Assembly: GCA_029250945.1 (NCBI GenBank) | Contig: JAQXEG010000043.1 | Span: 1-57,984 of the forward strand | Direction: 5' to 3' | DNA: 57,984 bases | Source: Yoonia sp. | Lineage (GTDB): Bacteria > Pseudomonadota > Alphaproteobacteria > Rhodobacterales > Rhodobacteraceae | In this document: positions 49,644 through 57,984 of the stretch, piece by piece | Position numbering within the stretch: position 1 is the stretch's first letter | Layout of the letters: each line of letters starts with the position of its first letter | Notes under the pieces: generated by a model | What the model saw: the letters and a program-made list of their open reading frames with translations, nothing else | What the model was told of the DNA's origin: nothing | Databases searched by the model: none | Made by a program: the position numbers and the translations under genes

Positions 49644-51268
49644 TGACCCCATGGGCGCAGGCAGAAATGGCGCTTGCGCTGATGCGGTCCTACCCCGTCG
49701 GGCTAGGCGGGATCGTGTTGCGCGGGCGCGTTGGCCCCGCACGCGATGCATTCCTGCGATTGGTGGCTAAAACAGACACTAAACAGGCCAAACTGCACCC
49801 AAATATGACCAATGACGCGCTCGACGGCAGCCTTGATCTGACCCAAACGCTGTCGACAGGCCATATCGCGATGCATGCCGGATTACTGACAAAGACCGAT
49901 CACCTGTTTACCCTTGCAATGGCCGAACGCACGCCGCCCTATTTGGCCGCACGGCTTGCCATGGCGCTGGATGCGGGCGAGATGCGCGGGTTCATCGCAT
50001 TGGACGAAGGCGCCGACGAAACAGAGGGGCTATCGCCCGTCATAGCCGACCGTCTGGCGTTCCGCGTTGATCTGAACGGAATCGCAATGGGGGATATCAC
50101 AGGCACCCCCCCGCCCGCCTCTGGCCCCGCGATTGCAACGCCCGACGGATTGGCCGAACAGCTGACATTGCTCGCCTTACGTCTTGGGATCAATAGCCTG
50201 CGTGCGCCGATCTTCGCCCTGCGCGCGGCCAAGGCACATGCCGCCCTGCACGGGCGCAGCACTGTGACCGATGATGATGTGGGCGCTGCCGTGGCACTTG
50301 TTTACGCACACCGCGCCACGCAAATCCCCGCTGATGACGACCCGCAGCCCCCTACCCCCGACACGCCCCCCGACCAGTCGGGACCAAGCACCCAAGACAC
50401 GCAAATCCCCGACGATATGCTGCTGGATGCCGTGATGTCCGCCCTGCCCGCTGGTTTGCTGGATCAGCTGCAATCGGGTGCCGGGAAAAACGGCGCGGGT
50501 GCCGGATCAGGCAAGCTTATTCTTGGCAACCGCCGCGGACGTCCCTTGTCCCCGCGTGACCGGACCGCCCGCAAATCCGACCGGATTGACCTGCTCGGCA
50601 CATTACGCGCCGCCGTCCCATGGCAGACGCTGCGCAAGCAACAGACAAGCACCACACGCCCCGTGATCCGTCCTGCCGACCTGCGTGCGCGACGTTATCA
50701 AAATCTTTCCGATCGGGTTCTAATCTTTGCCGTCGATGCGTCCGGGTCCGCCGCCCTTGCCCGCCTGAACGAGGCTAAGGGCGCTATCGAAATTTTGTTG
50801 TCAGAGGCATATTCACGCCGCGATCACGTCGCCCTGATTTCATTTCGTGGAACCGAGGCCGAAACCCTGCTGCCGCCAACGCGATCACTGGTGCAAACCA
50901 AACGCAGGCTCGCTGCATTGCCTGGCGGTGGCGGCACACCACTCGCCGCGGGATTACAGGCGGCAATGATACTGGCGCAGGCCACACAAAAACGCGGCCA
51001 AACGCCGACGATTGTGGTGCTGACAGACGGACGTAGCAACGTGGCCCTTGATGGCACCGGCAACCGCGCACAAGCCGCTGCGGATGCAACCGATATGGGG
51101 CAACAGATCCGCAAAACGGGGATCGACAGCATCGTGATTGATACAGGCGCACGGCCCGATCAATCGCTTAGCCAGCTCGCGACAGCGATGGCGGGTCACT
51201 ACATCGCGCTTCCGCGCGCGAATGCGGAACGGCTGTCCGATAGCGTTTCATCGCATTTGATGGCCTGA
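49643..51268 (+). CDS. bchD: Magnesium chelatase, D subunit
   Basis: 541 aa. A degenerate AAA+ N-half without a proper Walker A, a Pro/Asp-rich linker (about 230-255), a basic segment, and a C-terminal integrin-I/vWA domain with MIDAS motif DASGSAALAR. BchD is the platform between BchI and BchH. Confidence 0.95.
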   Translation: MTPWAQAEMALALMRSYPVGLGGIVLRGRVGPARDAFLRLVAKTDTKQAKLHPNMTNDALDGSLDLTQTLSTGHIAMHAGLLTKTDHLFTLAMAERTPPYLAARLAMALDAGEMRGFIALDEGADETEGLSPVIADRLAFRVDLNGIAMGDITGTPPPASGPAIATPDGLAEQLTLLALRLGINSLRAPIFALRAAKAHAALHGRSTVTDDDVGAAVALVYAHRATQIPADDDPQPPTPDTPPDQSGPSTQDTQIPDDMLLDAVMSALPAGLLDQLQSGAGKNGAGAGSGKLILGNRRGRPLSPRDRTARKSDRIDLLGTLRAAVPWQTLRKQQTSTTRPVIRPADLRARRYQNLSDRVLIFAVDASGSAALARLNEAKGAIEILLSEAYSRRDHVALISFRGTEAETLLPPTRSLVQTKRRLAALPGGGGTPLAAGLQAAMILAQATQKRGQTPTIVVLTDGRSNVALDGTGNRAQAAADATDMGQQIRKTGIDSIVIDTGARPDQSLSQLATAMAGHYIALPRANAERLSDSVSSHLMA

Positions 51269-51272
51269 TACG

Positions 51273-52124
51273 GTGGACTGGAACCAGCACAAAAACGACT
51301 GGGCAATGGCAAAGACATCGCAATTCATCCTGTGCAAACCGCACAAGTGGCACGTCCAAATCGCAGGCAGCGGACCGCTGATATTGATGATCCACGGGGC
51401 AGGAGGCGCGACGCAAAGCTGGCGACACTTATTCCCATTGCTCACGATGAAACATCAGGTGGTAGCGATTGATTTGCCGGGTCAAGGATTCACAAAACTC
51501 GGGGCAGCTGAACGATGTGGCCTTCGGGAAATGACGAAGGACATTGCCTTGCTTTGCAATGCGGAAAGTTGGAGACCCAAGGCGATCATCGGACATTCAG
51601 CAGGGGCCGCGATTGCACTATCGCTTTGTCAGCAACCTGTGTTTTCAGGGACGAAAATCATCGGGATCAATGCGGCGCTTGATACATTCAAAGGTGTCGC
51701 GGGGTTGATGTTTCCGGTGATGGCCAAGACCTTGGCGATGATGCCGTTTGTTGCAGAGACTTTTGCGGCCTCTGCAAAACGCGGGCCTGTTGTTGAACGA
51801 TTGATTGCCGGGACTGGCTCGACGTTGGCGCCAGATGACCTGACGTATTATCGCGCGTTGATCCAAGATGCGGGTCACGCAGATGCCACGCTGAAGATGA
51901 TGGCGCAGTGGGATTTGACGGCGCTGATTTCGCAGCTTCCAAATATCCCAAACGATACGTTTCTTTTGGCAGGGCAGGGGGATTTGATGGTTCCACCTGA
52001 TGTTTCCAAGACCGCTGCTGCGAAGTTACCGAATGGACAGTTTCAGATGCTGCCTGACCTGGGGCATTTGGCGCATGAGGAAGCACCCGAACGTGTCTTT
52101 GCCGCAATAAGTTCACAGCTGTGA
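51273..52124 (+). CDS. bchO: Alpha/beta hydrolase BchO
   Basis: 283 aa from a GTG start 4 bp after bchD. Hydrolase features: MIHGAGGATQSW (oxyanion loop), nucleophile Ser in GHSAGAAIAL, and a late Asp/His (GDLMVPPD, LGHLAHEE). BchO is linked to Mg chelatase genes in most purple bacteria, yet its reaction is unknown. It looks less GC-rich than bchD and is the last photosynthesis gene before the plasmid repC fragment. Confidence 0.88.
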   Translation: MDWNQHKNDWAMAKTSQFILCKPHKWHVQIAGSGPLILMIHGAGGATQSWRHLFPLLTMKHQVVAIDLPGQGFTKLGAAERCGLREMTKDIALLCNAESWRPKAIIGHSAGAAIALSLCQQPVFSGTKIIGINAALDTFKGVAGLMFPVMAKTLAMMPFVAETFAASAKRGPVVERLIAGTGSTLAPDDLTYYRALIQDAGHADATLKMMAQWDLTALISQLPNIPNDTFLLAGQGDLMVPPDVSKTAAAKLPNGQFQMLPDLGHLAHEEAPERVFAAISSQL

Positions 52125-52128
52125 ACTT

Positions 52129-52419
52129 TTACGCCGCGCGGTCCGTTATCAAAGCCATAACCATTGGTCCCGATGAAGATCCATCCTCTGCCGCTTTGCG
52201 CGTTAACGCCCGCAAATACCCGCCGGGTGATCTGATGCTATCAAATTTCTCGAGCATCGCGCAAAGCACAACCGACGCCTCCTCTGGTCCCATGGTCTCC
52301 ATGGCGTCAGCCCAAGCAGAGGGTGAAATACCCATCATCGGGCGAATGCGGTCAGCGGTTTGCACAAGTTCGTGCCAATGGCGGATCCCATCCGGCGCAT
52401 AAGTCTGTAATTCACCACA
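52129..52419 (-). pseudogene. repC: 3' fragment of plasmid replication gene repC
   Basis: About 96 codons that match the C-terminus of RepC initiators of repABC plasmids: C-x-x-x...YAPDGIRHWHELVQTADRIRPMMGIS, SAWADAMETMGPEEASVVLCAMLE, SPGGYLRALTRKA, GPMVMALI. Complete RepC is about 400 aa; the part with the DNA-binding domain is missing, and the sequence before 52419 does not continue the homology. The stop lies 4 bp after the bchO stop, convergent. It marks a plasmid-derived junction at the cluster border. Confidence 0.75.
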
Positions 52420-52495
52420 AACAGATAACACGAGAGTTAACGGTACGTGTGGAAACTGTAAGCGGTTCCTGAAACGGATTGGCGACCGCCCGATC

Positions 52496-52705
52496 ATGCG
52501 CCGTGCCGCAGCTGAGAACGACGTGATCTTCGTCGCCGTCAAGGCGTTAGAGCTTCCAGATCTCGACCTGCCCGAATTCAAGGCAAAGCCAGACGCCAAG
52601 ACAGGCTACATCATTTGGGGCAAATCGATGACGGGACAGGGCTATGATCTGACCAACGCCGATGCGATCCGTGATTTTGGTGTCGCCCTGAACAACACGC
52701 GCTAG
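52496..52705 (+). CDS. Small protein of unknown function
   Basis: 69 aa from the ATG at 52496. The frame is open further upstream (to about 52403, without a good start) and includes GTCGNCKRFLKR with a CxxC. The core FVAVKALELPDLDLPEFKAKPDAKTGYIIWGK looks like a genuine protein but I do not recognise it. It overlaps the non-homologous 5' side of the repC frame. Possibly a plasmid gene fragment. Confidence 0.4.
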   Translation: MRRAAAENDVIFVAVKALELPDLDLPEFKAKPDAKTGYIIWGKSMTGQGYDLTNADAIRDFGVALNNTR

Positions 52706-52774
52706 CGACGTTTAGTTGCGCATTTACCCTTTGCAGCTTATCTGCATGGGTAACTTAGTGTGCGGGAAATGATT

Positions 52775-53389
52775 ATGGCGAACCACCTATACCAAAACGA
52801 TCTGCCAGACGGGCTTGACCTTGGGCCTGTTGTCGCGATTGATTGTGAAACCATGGGGCTGAACCCGCACCGCGACCGGCTGTGCCTGATCCAGATGTCA
52901 GGCGGCGACGGCGAATGCCATTTAGTGCAGGTCGCCATTGGCCAGACCGAGGCCCCCAATCTGGTTACGATGCTGGAAAATCCCAATGTGCTTAAGCTGT
53001 TCCACTTTGGCCGTTTTGATATTGCCGCGATGCTGAACGCCTTTGGCGCCGTGACCGCTCCTGTTTATTGCACCAAGATCGCGTCGCGTCTGGTGCGCAC
53101 GTTCACGGATCGGCATGGGTTGAAAACCCTGCTGCAAGACATGGTTGGCGTTGATATTTCCAAGCACCAACAACAATCCGATTGGGGCGCCAAGAAACTG
53201 ACCGCAGCCCAGCTGGATTATGCCGCGTCAGATGTGCTGTATCTGCATAAGCTGCGCGATGCGTTCGATGTCATGTTGGCACGAGAAGGGCGCACCGAAA
53301 TGGCACAAGCCTGTTTCGACTTTCTGCCGATGCGCGCGCAGCTTGACCTAAAAGGCTGGCCCGAAACCGACATTTTCGCGCACTCATGA
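52775..53389 (+). CDS. rnd: Ribonuclease D
   Basis: 204 aa DEDD-type 3'-5' exonuclease from the ATG at 52775. ExoI motif VVAIDCETMGL, ExoII FHFGRFDIAAML, ExoIII LDYAASDVLYLHKL (DEDDy Tyr). It is a short form without HRDC domains, common in alphaproteobacteria. It overlaps kdsD by 4 bp. Confidence 0.92.
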   Translation: MANHLYQNDLPDGLDLGPVVAIDCETMGLNPHRDRLCLIQMSGGDGECHLVQVAIGQTEAPNLVTMLENPNVLKLFHFGRFDIAAMLNAFGAVTAPVYCTKIASRLVRTFTDRHGLKTLLQDMVGVDISKHQQQSDWGAKKLTAAQLDYAASDVLYLHKLRDAFDVMLAREGRTEMAQACFDFLPMRAQLDLKGWPETDIFAHS

Positions 53390-54339
53390 CCACGCGTTTC
53401 CTCACCACCGCCCAGCGCGTAATTGCCGAAGAGGCCGCCGCGCTCACCACGCTAGGCGCGGCCCTTGGCCCCAGCTTTGACGCGGCGATTGATCTGATGC
53501 TGGCTGCACGCGGGCGCATCATTATTTCCGGCATGGGCAAGTCAGGCCATATCGCACGTAAAATTGCGGCGACCTTCGCCAGCACCGGCACGCCCGCGCA
53601 TTTCGTACATCCCGCCGAGGCATCGCACGGTGATCTGGGTATGATGACATCGGGCGACGTGGTGATCGTGCTGTCCAATTCCGGTGAAACACCAGAGCTG
53701 GCCGATCTGGTTGCCTATACCCGCCGGTTTGACATCCCCATGATTGGCGTCGCTAGCCGTGAAACCAGCACGCTGTTGACCCAAGCCGATGTGGCAATCT
53801 TGCTGCCCCAATTGGGTGAGGCATGCGGCACCGGCGTCGTGCCCACGACATCGACCACCATGACCCTTGCGCTGGGCGATGCGATGGCAATTGCGTTGAT
53901 GGAACATCGCAAATTTACGCCTGAAAACTTCCGCGATTTTCATCCGGGCGGTAAGCTGGGTGCCCGATTGGCCAAGGTTAGTGACCTGATGCATGGCGGT
54001 GATGCAATTCCGCTGGTCCCCGCCCACACACCCATGAGCGATACCCTGCTGACGATCAGTCAAAAGGGGTTCGGCGTGGTTGGCGTGACGGACACCGATG
54101 GCTACCTTGCGGGGATTATCACCGACGGCGATTTGCGCCGGAATATGACAGGCCTTTTGGAAATGACCGCAGGCGACGTAATGACAGCAAGCCCCGCAAC
54201 CGTCCGCCCCGATACCCTTGCGGCGGAGGCAATTGGCGTGATGGAAGGTAAGATCACCTGCCTATTCGTCACCAACGACGACGCAAAGGCGCTTGGCATT
54301 TTGCATATCCATGACTGCTTGCGCGCTGGCGTGGTCTGA
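53386..54339 (+). CDS. kdsD: Arabinose-5-phosphate isomerase (KpsF/GutQ family)
   Basis: 317 aa: an N-terminal SIS domain (ISGMGKSGHIARKIAATFASTGTPAHFVHPAEASHGDLGM) and two CBS domains from about residue 205. It converts ribulose 5-phosphate to arabinose 5-phosphate, the precursor of the lipopolysaccharide sugar KDO. lptC, lptA and lptB follow, forming an envelope operon. Confidence 0.92.
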   Translation: MTTRFLTTAQRVIAEEAAALTTLGAALGPSFDAAIDLMLAARGRIIISGMGKSGHIARKIAATFASTGTPAHFVHPAEASHGDLGMMTSGDVVIVLSNSGETPELADLVAYTRRFDIPMIGVASRETSTLLTQADVAILLPQLGEACGTGVVPTTSTTMTLALGDAMAIALMEHRKFTPENFRDFHPGGKLGARLAKVSDLMHGGDAIPLVPAHTPMSDTLLTISQKGFGVVGVTDTDGYLAGIITDGDLRRNMTGLLEMTAGDVMTASPATVRPDTLAAEAIGVMEGKITCLFVTNDDAKALGILHIHDCLRAGVV

Positions 54340-54343
54340 TCCG

Positions 54344-54967
54344 ATGGCCAGCGCCGACAACTTTCATTCCCAATTGGTTGGCTGGTCCAAGATCATCCTG
54401 CCGCTTTGCGGATTGGCGATCCTGTCGACACTGTTCCTGTTTGCACGGTCAAGCGGCGACACAGGCGAAATCCCCTTTGCCGAGATTGAATCACTCGCAC
54501 GCGAACAGAAAATCACCGCACCGCAATTTTCAGGCGTGGCCAAAGATGGGTCGATCATCGCGGTTGGCGCCACCTCGGCACAGCCAAAGTCCGGTAACCT
54601 GACGGCATTGACCGCGAGCAACCTGACGCTGAATGTCGATGCAGCTGACGGCAGCCAATTGCGCGTGACAGCCACCGAGGGCGAGATCGACAGCGATGCC
54701 AAAATCGCCCGCCTCAATGGACTGGCCCGATTGGAAACATCCAACGGCTATACGATGGAAACCAACGGCCTTGTTGCTGATCTGGATGCCGGCACAGTCA
54801 CCGTCGATGGTGCGCTTGAAGTGCGCGCACCCTTTGGCGCAATCACCGCCGGTCGGGTCACGTTCCAAACGGACGCTGGTGACCTTGGTCAACAGATGCG
54901 TTTCACAGATGGCGTTCGCCTAGTATACACGCCCATAGACGACAGCGCAAAGGATACGACCGAATGA
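54344..54967 (+). CDS. lptC: LPS export protein LptC
   Basis: 207 aa from the ATG at 54344, 4 bp after kdsD. One N-terminal membrane helix (about 17-36) and a periplasmic beta-jellyroll-type domain. It passes lipopolysaccharide from LptB2FG to LptA. The stop overlaps the lptA start. Confidence 0.85.
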   Translation: MASADNFHSQLVGWSKIILPLCGLAILSTLFLFARSSGDTGEIPFAEIESLAREQKITAPQFSGVAKDGSIIAVGATSAQPKSGNLTALTASNLTLNVDAADGSQLRVTATEGEIDSDAKIARLNGLARLETSNGYTMETNGLVADLDAGTVTVDGALEVRAPFGAITAGRVTFQTDAGDLGQQMRFTDGVRLVYTPIDDSAKDTTE

Positions 54968-55440
54968 CGAAATTCACGGCTTTTGTAGTGGCGATGCTGC
55001 TAGCGGCACCCGCATTCGCGCAAACGAACATCAACCTTGGCGGCATCCGCGCCGATAGCTCCGCCCCGGTTGAGGTTGCAGCTGATAGCCTAACCGTCGA
55101 CCAAGACACCGGCACCGCCGTCTTTTCCGGCAACGTCGTTATTGGACAAGGTGACCTACGGTTATCCGCAGGCTCCGTCCGCGTGATCTATGACGAGGCG
55201 ACGGGCGACATCACGAAACTGAACGCATCGGGCGGGGTTACATTCATGACAGCAACCGAAGCCGCAGAGGCACAGACAGCGGTCTATGACCTGACCAGCG
55301 GAACGATCGTTTTGACGGGCGACGTGTTGCTGACCCAAGGGGCGAGCGCGCTGTCCGCCAACCAGATGACCGTCAATGTGAACACCGGAACGGCGCAAAT
55401 GTCTGGCCGCGTACGCACCGTGTTCCAGCAAGGCAACTGA
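54964..55440 (+). CDS. lptA: LPS transport periplasmic protein LptA
   Basis: 158 aa with a Sec signal peptide (1-19, ending PAFA) and the OstA-like repeats VEVAADSLTVDQDTGTAVFSGNVVIGQGDLRLSAGSVRVIY. It bridges the periplasm in lipopolysaccharide export. Confidence 0.92.
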   Translation: MTKFTAFVVAMLLAAPAFAQTNINLGGIRADSSAPVEVAADSLTVDQDTGTAVFSGNVVIGQGDLRLSAGSVRVIYDEATGDITKLNASGGVTFMTATEAAEAQTAVYDLTSGTIVLTGDVLLTQGASALSANQMTVNVNTGTAQMSGRVRTVFQQGN

Positions 55441-55443
55441 TCC

Positions 55444-56196
55444 ATGACCACGCTTCCCGTGCAAGACGGCGATGTCGGCCTGAAAATTACGAACCTGCGC
55501 AAAAGTTACCGCAAAAAGGTGGTGATCCGTGATGTCACGCTCGAACTGGGACGCGGAGAGGTTGTTGCGCTGCTTGGTCCCAACGGGTCGGGCAAAACGA
55601 CCTGTTTCTATTCCATCGCGGGGCTTGTAACGCCTGAAGGCGGCAAGGTCACGATCGACGGGCGCGAGGTGACGACATTGCCGATGTATCGGCGCGCAAA
55701 GCTGGGCATCGGGTATCTGCCGCAGGAAATGTCGATCTTTCGTGGCATGACCGTCGAAGACAACATCATGGCCATTCTCGAAATTGCCGAACCCAACAAA
55801 CGCAAACGGCAAATCCGGCTGGAGGAATTGCTGTCGGAGTTTTCGATTGAACATATCCGCCGTGCCTCAGCGCTGGCGCTGTCGGGCGGGGAACGTCGCC
55901 GCGCCGAAATTGCGCGCTGTTTGGCTGCTGGTCCCAAATATGTGCTATTGGACGAACCGTTTGCAGGGGTCGATCCGATTGCCGTGGGTGAAATCCGGCA
56001 CCTTGTCGCCGAGCTAAAGAACCGCGGAATCGGTGTGCTGATCACGGATCACAACGTGCAGGAAACGCTGCAAATCGTTGATCGCGCCTATATTCTACAT
56101 GACGGTAAGGTCCTGATGAGCGGCACAACAGCCGAGGTTGTCGCCGACGAAAACGTGCGCCGCGTTTACCTTGGCAATAGCTTCCGCGTGACGTGA
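55444..56196 (+). CDS. lptB: LPS export ABC ATPase LptB
   Basis: 250 aa with Walker A GPNGSGKTT, signature LSGGERRRAEIAR, Walker B YVLLDEPFAGVDPIAV and H-loop TDHNV. It powers LPS extraction from the inner membrane with LptFG. Confidence 0.96.
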   Translation: MTTLPVQDGDVGLKITNLRKSYRKKVVIRDVTLELGRGEVVALLGPNGSGKTTCFYSIAGLVTPEGGKVTIDGREVTTLPMYRRAKLGIGYLPQEMSIFRGMTVEDNIMAILEIAEPNKRKRQIRLEELLSEFSIEHIRRASALALSGGERRRAEIARCLAAGPKYVLLDEPFAGVDPIAVGEIRHLVAELKNRGIGVLITDHNVQETLQIVDRAYILHDGKVLMSGTTAEVVADENVRRVYLGNSFRVT

Positions 56197-56358
56197 ATTG
56201 ATCGCATCTTAACCACTCCACCATTGACAAGCGGCCCCATTTTGACGCCCAATGTAGGTGATGACAGTCCCGCTTTCATTCCCTCGCCCCGGTCAGACGC
56301 TTGCGCCTGCCGCTTGGGATAAGCCAACGAAATCGGGCCGTTATCGTTTTCACCAGAC

Positions 56359-56406
56359 AGCCCACGACACATTCACAGGCTGAATACCTGTCATTTATCG
56401 TGGGCT
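56359..56406 (+). repeat. Nested stem structure in the hpf leader
   Basis: AGCCCACGA (56359-56367) pairs with TCGTGGGCT (56398-56406), enclosing ACAGG (56375-56379) with CCTGT (56387-56391). There is no U-tract, so it is a leader structure rather than a terminator. It ends 25 bp before the hpf ATG. Confidence 0.45.
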
Positions 56407-56431
56407 AAAAACAAATAGAATTGGAGAAACG

Positions 56432-57007
56432 ATGCGCTATCAGATCAGCGGAAAACAGATTGATATTGGCTCTGCCCTACAAACCCACGTCGAATCGGAA
56501 CTTTCCGGCATTTTGGAAAAATATGCTGGCCGACCGACCGACGCGAATGTGGTTTTCTCCAAATCAGGTCATGAATACGTCTGCGAAGCTGTTGTGCATC
56601 TATCCACGGGCCTTACGGCGCAAGCCACTGACCACGCTACAGAAATCTACGCCGCCTTTGATGGGTGTTCGGAAAAGATGGACAAACAGCTGCGGCGCTA
56701 CAAGCGCAGGTTGAAAGATCACCACAAAGAACGATCACAACCAGTTGAACTTTCGGATTCATCCTCCTATATCCTCGCTCCAAATGATGATGAGAACGAG
56801 GCTGAGAACGACACCGTAAACGCAATGATCGTGGCAGAGATGGAAGAGAAAATCCAATCCCTGTCAGTCGGCGAAGCGGTGATGCAGATGGAACTGGCAA
56901 ACAAACCAGTCCTCGTATTTCGGAATGAGAAACACAATGGGGTGAACGTCGTGTATCGGCGTGACGATGGAAATATTGGTTGGATCGATCCCCGAAGTTC
57001 GAGCTGA
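56432..57007 (+). CDS. hpf: Ribosome hibernation promoting factor, long form
   Basis: 191 aa: an N-terminal S30AE domain (MRYQISGKQIDIGSALQTHVESEL...) and, after an acidic linker, the C-terminal dimerization domain (VGEAVMQMELANKPVLVFRNEKHNGVNVVYRRDDGNIGWIDP). Long HPF alone forms 100S ribosome dimers in starvation. GGAG lies before the ATG, and the leader is structured. Confidence 0.95.
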   Translation: MRYQISGKQIDIGSALQTHVESELSGILEKYAGRPTDANVVFSKSGHEYVCEAVVHLSTGLTAQATDHATEIYAAFDGCSEKMDKQLRRYKRRLKDHHKERSQPVELSDSSSYILAPNDDENEAENDTVNAMIVAEMEEKIQSLSVGEAVMQMELANKPVLVFRNEKHNGVNVVYRRDDGNIGWIDPRSSS

Positions 57008-57040
57008 TACCCCCGGCCAGTAGGCCAGAAAGTAAGCGAC

Positions 57041-57505
57041 ATGACCCTTGGCGATCTCCTTTATCCGAACGCTGTGAAAACCATCAGCTCTTGCACGAGC
57101 AAAAAGCGGTTGTTTCACGATCTGGGTGAATTGGCTGACGGCTGCTATGGCCTGAATGGCGAAGCCGCCATCGAGGCGCTGATCGAACGTGAGGGTCTAG
57201 GTCCAACAGGCGTGGGGCATGGCATTGCACTGCCCCATGCACGTCTGGCCGAGGTGGATACCGTGCGCGGTATTTTCATCCGTCTGGAAAAGCCGCTGAA
57301 TTTCGACGCGGTTGATCGTCAGCCCGTTGATCTGGTCTTTGCGCTGCTTGCCCCCAAGACCCAAGGTGTTGATCACCTCAAGGCGCTGGCACTGGTGTCA
57401 CGGACTATGCGCGATCCGGATATTTGTGCAAAACTGCGGGCCAATAGCGACCCAAGCACGATCCACACAATCCTGACCGAACAACAGGTTCATCAAGCCG
57501 CTTAA
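57041..57505 (+). CDS. ptsN: PTS IIA-type nitrogen regulatory protein
   Basis: 154 aa with the phosphorylated His66 in GVGHGIALPHARL. EIIA-Ntr acts in the nitrogen phosphotransferase cascade (PtsP-NPr-PtsN). It follows hpf by 33 bp, as in many proteobacteria, though the rpoN gene often found with them is not here. Its stop overlaps the next gene's stop through TTAA. Confidence 0.94.
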   Translation: MTLGDLLYPNAVKTISSCTSKKRLFHDLGELADGCYGLNGEAAIEALIEREGLGPTGVGHGIALPHARLAEVDTVRGIFIRLEKPLNFDAVDRQPVDLVFALLAPKTQGVDHLKALALVSRTMRDPDICAKLRANSDPSTIHTILTEQQVHQAA

Positions 57506-57984
57506 CGCGGACGCCAATCCCCAAACCCGAAGGCAAGATAATCACGGTGGCATGCATCACGCGCGGCTACCTCGATCTCTTTGTCGTAAACCGTTGCAAG
57601 CTTTGCAGCGTAGGGATCAGTAACCGCCTGCGGTTCCGGCATACTGGTGCGCCCAAGTTGACCGGCCTGCACCAGCGCGGTGGCCCGTGCAGGCAAGTCA
57701 CGCATATCCTGGGGTCGCCCAACAAGGACCTGTGTCGGCCCGTCAAGACGTGGGGCTATCGCCCGAAATTTCGGTGGGGACGCCCATTGGCTGTCCACTC
57801 CAAATTCACGCGTCATCCCCTCTGACCAGCCGTTGTCAAATGTCCGCACAATGCACCCCACATCCGACGGCAGGATCGCGCCAGCAACCATATGCCTGAC
57901 CAGCCGCCGCCGTTGTTCGGCCCGGTGAACAGTAGCATCCAGATCGCCACCATGTTTGCGCAGATACACCGCAAGGCTCGCGCC
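57502..57984 (-). CDS. Partial hypothetical protein (start outside window)
   Basis: At least 160 codons open to the window edge, beginning ...GASLAVYLRKHGGDLDATVHRAEQRR. It ends with RDYLAFGFGDWRPR. No membrane segments are seen. The end is slightly reminiscent of alphaproteobacterial sulfotransferase-like proteins, but no catalytic motif is in view and I do not assign a function. It is convergent with ptsN. Confidence 0.6.
   Translation of the reverse strand, partial: GASLAVYLRKHGGDLDATVHRAEQRRRLVRHMVAGAILPSDVGCIVRTFDNGWSEGMTREFGVDSQWASPPKFRAIAPRLDGPTQVLVGRPQDMRDLPARATALVQAGQLGRTSMPEPQAVTDPYAAKLATVYDKEIEVAARDACHRDYLAFGFGDWRPR

Overview
The window carries an almost complete photosynthesis gene cluster of an aerobic anoxygenic phototroph of the Rhodobacterales (alphaproteobacteria). 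The evidence is bacteriochlorophyll a genes with the oxygen-dependent cyclase acsF and no bchE, a spheroidene/spheroidenone carotenoid set (crtA, B, C, D, E, F, I), a pufQBALMX operon ending in pufX rather than pufC, the ppsR/ppaA regulator pair, and a roseobacter-like gene order. A PufX-carrying roseobacter relative (Loktanella/Yoonia type) fits best, but the genus is inferred.

Layout. (1) 1-3288 is AT-rich accessory DNA: a terminator, two copies of an attachment-site-like block 1209 bp apart, a Stf0-like sulfotransferase, a truncated tyrosine integrase, and a helix-turn-helix/coiled-coil gene flanked by GTTAAC/GTTACC iterons. (2) 3289-6598: tetrapyrrole genes hemE, hemC, hemA. (3) 6588-20720, minus strand: puhE, acsF, orf98, puhC, puhB, puhA, lhaA, bchM, bchL, bchH, bchB, bchN, bchF. 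(4) 20975-23189: the cobalamin-binding antirepressor gene ppaA and the repressor gene ppsR. (5) 23190-26281: an insert with a nonsense-broken gene, a zinc-ribbon membrane protein, cytochrome c2 and a second cobalamin-binding protein, where related clusters carry bchE/bchJ. (6) 26343-30240, plus: bchG, a PucC-like carrier, bchP, idi. (7) 30237-42270, minus: crtE, crtF, bchC, bchX, bchY, bchZ, pufQ, pufB, pufA, pufL, pufM, pufX, dxs. (8) 42379-44768, plus: crtD, crtC. (9) 44765-47824, minus: crtI, crtB, tspO. (10) 47935-52124, plus: crtA, bchI, bchD, bchO. (11) 52129-52700: a fragment of a plasmid repC gene and an unknown small ORF. (12) 52775-57984: housekeeping genes rnd, kdsD, lptC, lptA, lptB, hpf, ptsN and a partial gene.

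How it works together. hemA, hemC and hemE feed tetrapyrrole synthesis. BchIDH, BchM, AcsF, BchLNB, BchF, BchXYZ, BchC, BchG and BchP take protoporphyrin IX to bacteriochlorophyll a. dxs/idi supply isoprenoids for the phytyl tail and for the Crt pathway. puf and puh encode the LH1-reaction-centre complex and its assembly factors, and cytochrome c2 re-reduces the reaction centre. PpsR-type operators (TGT-N12-ACA), mostly in pairs, lie in the promoters of hemC/hemE, bchF/ppaA, bchG, bchC, crtE/crtD and crtA/crtI. No LH2 (puc) genes are present.

The cluster is bordered by an integrase remnant on the left and, right after bchO, by a 3' fragment of a repABC-plasmid replication gene. This suggests that plasmids and site-specific recombination shaped the locus. 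Other points worth attention are a tight hairpin sequestering the bchB start, convergent gene pairs with overlapping or abutting stop codons, a PpsR operator abutting the bchG start codon, and the second cobalamin-binding protein.
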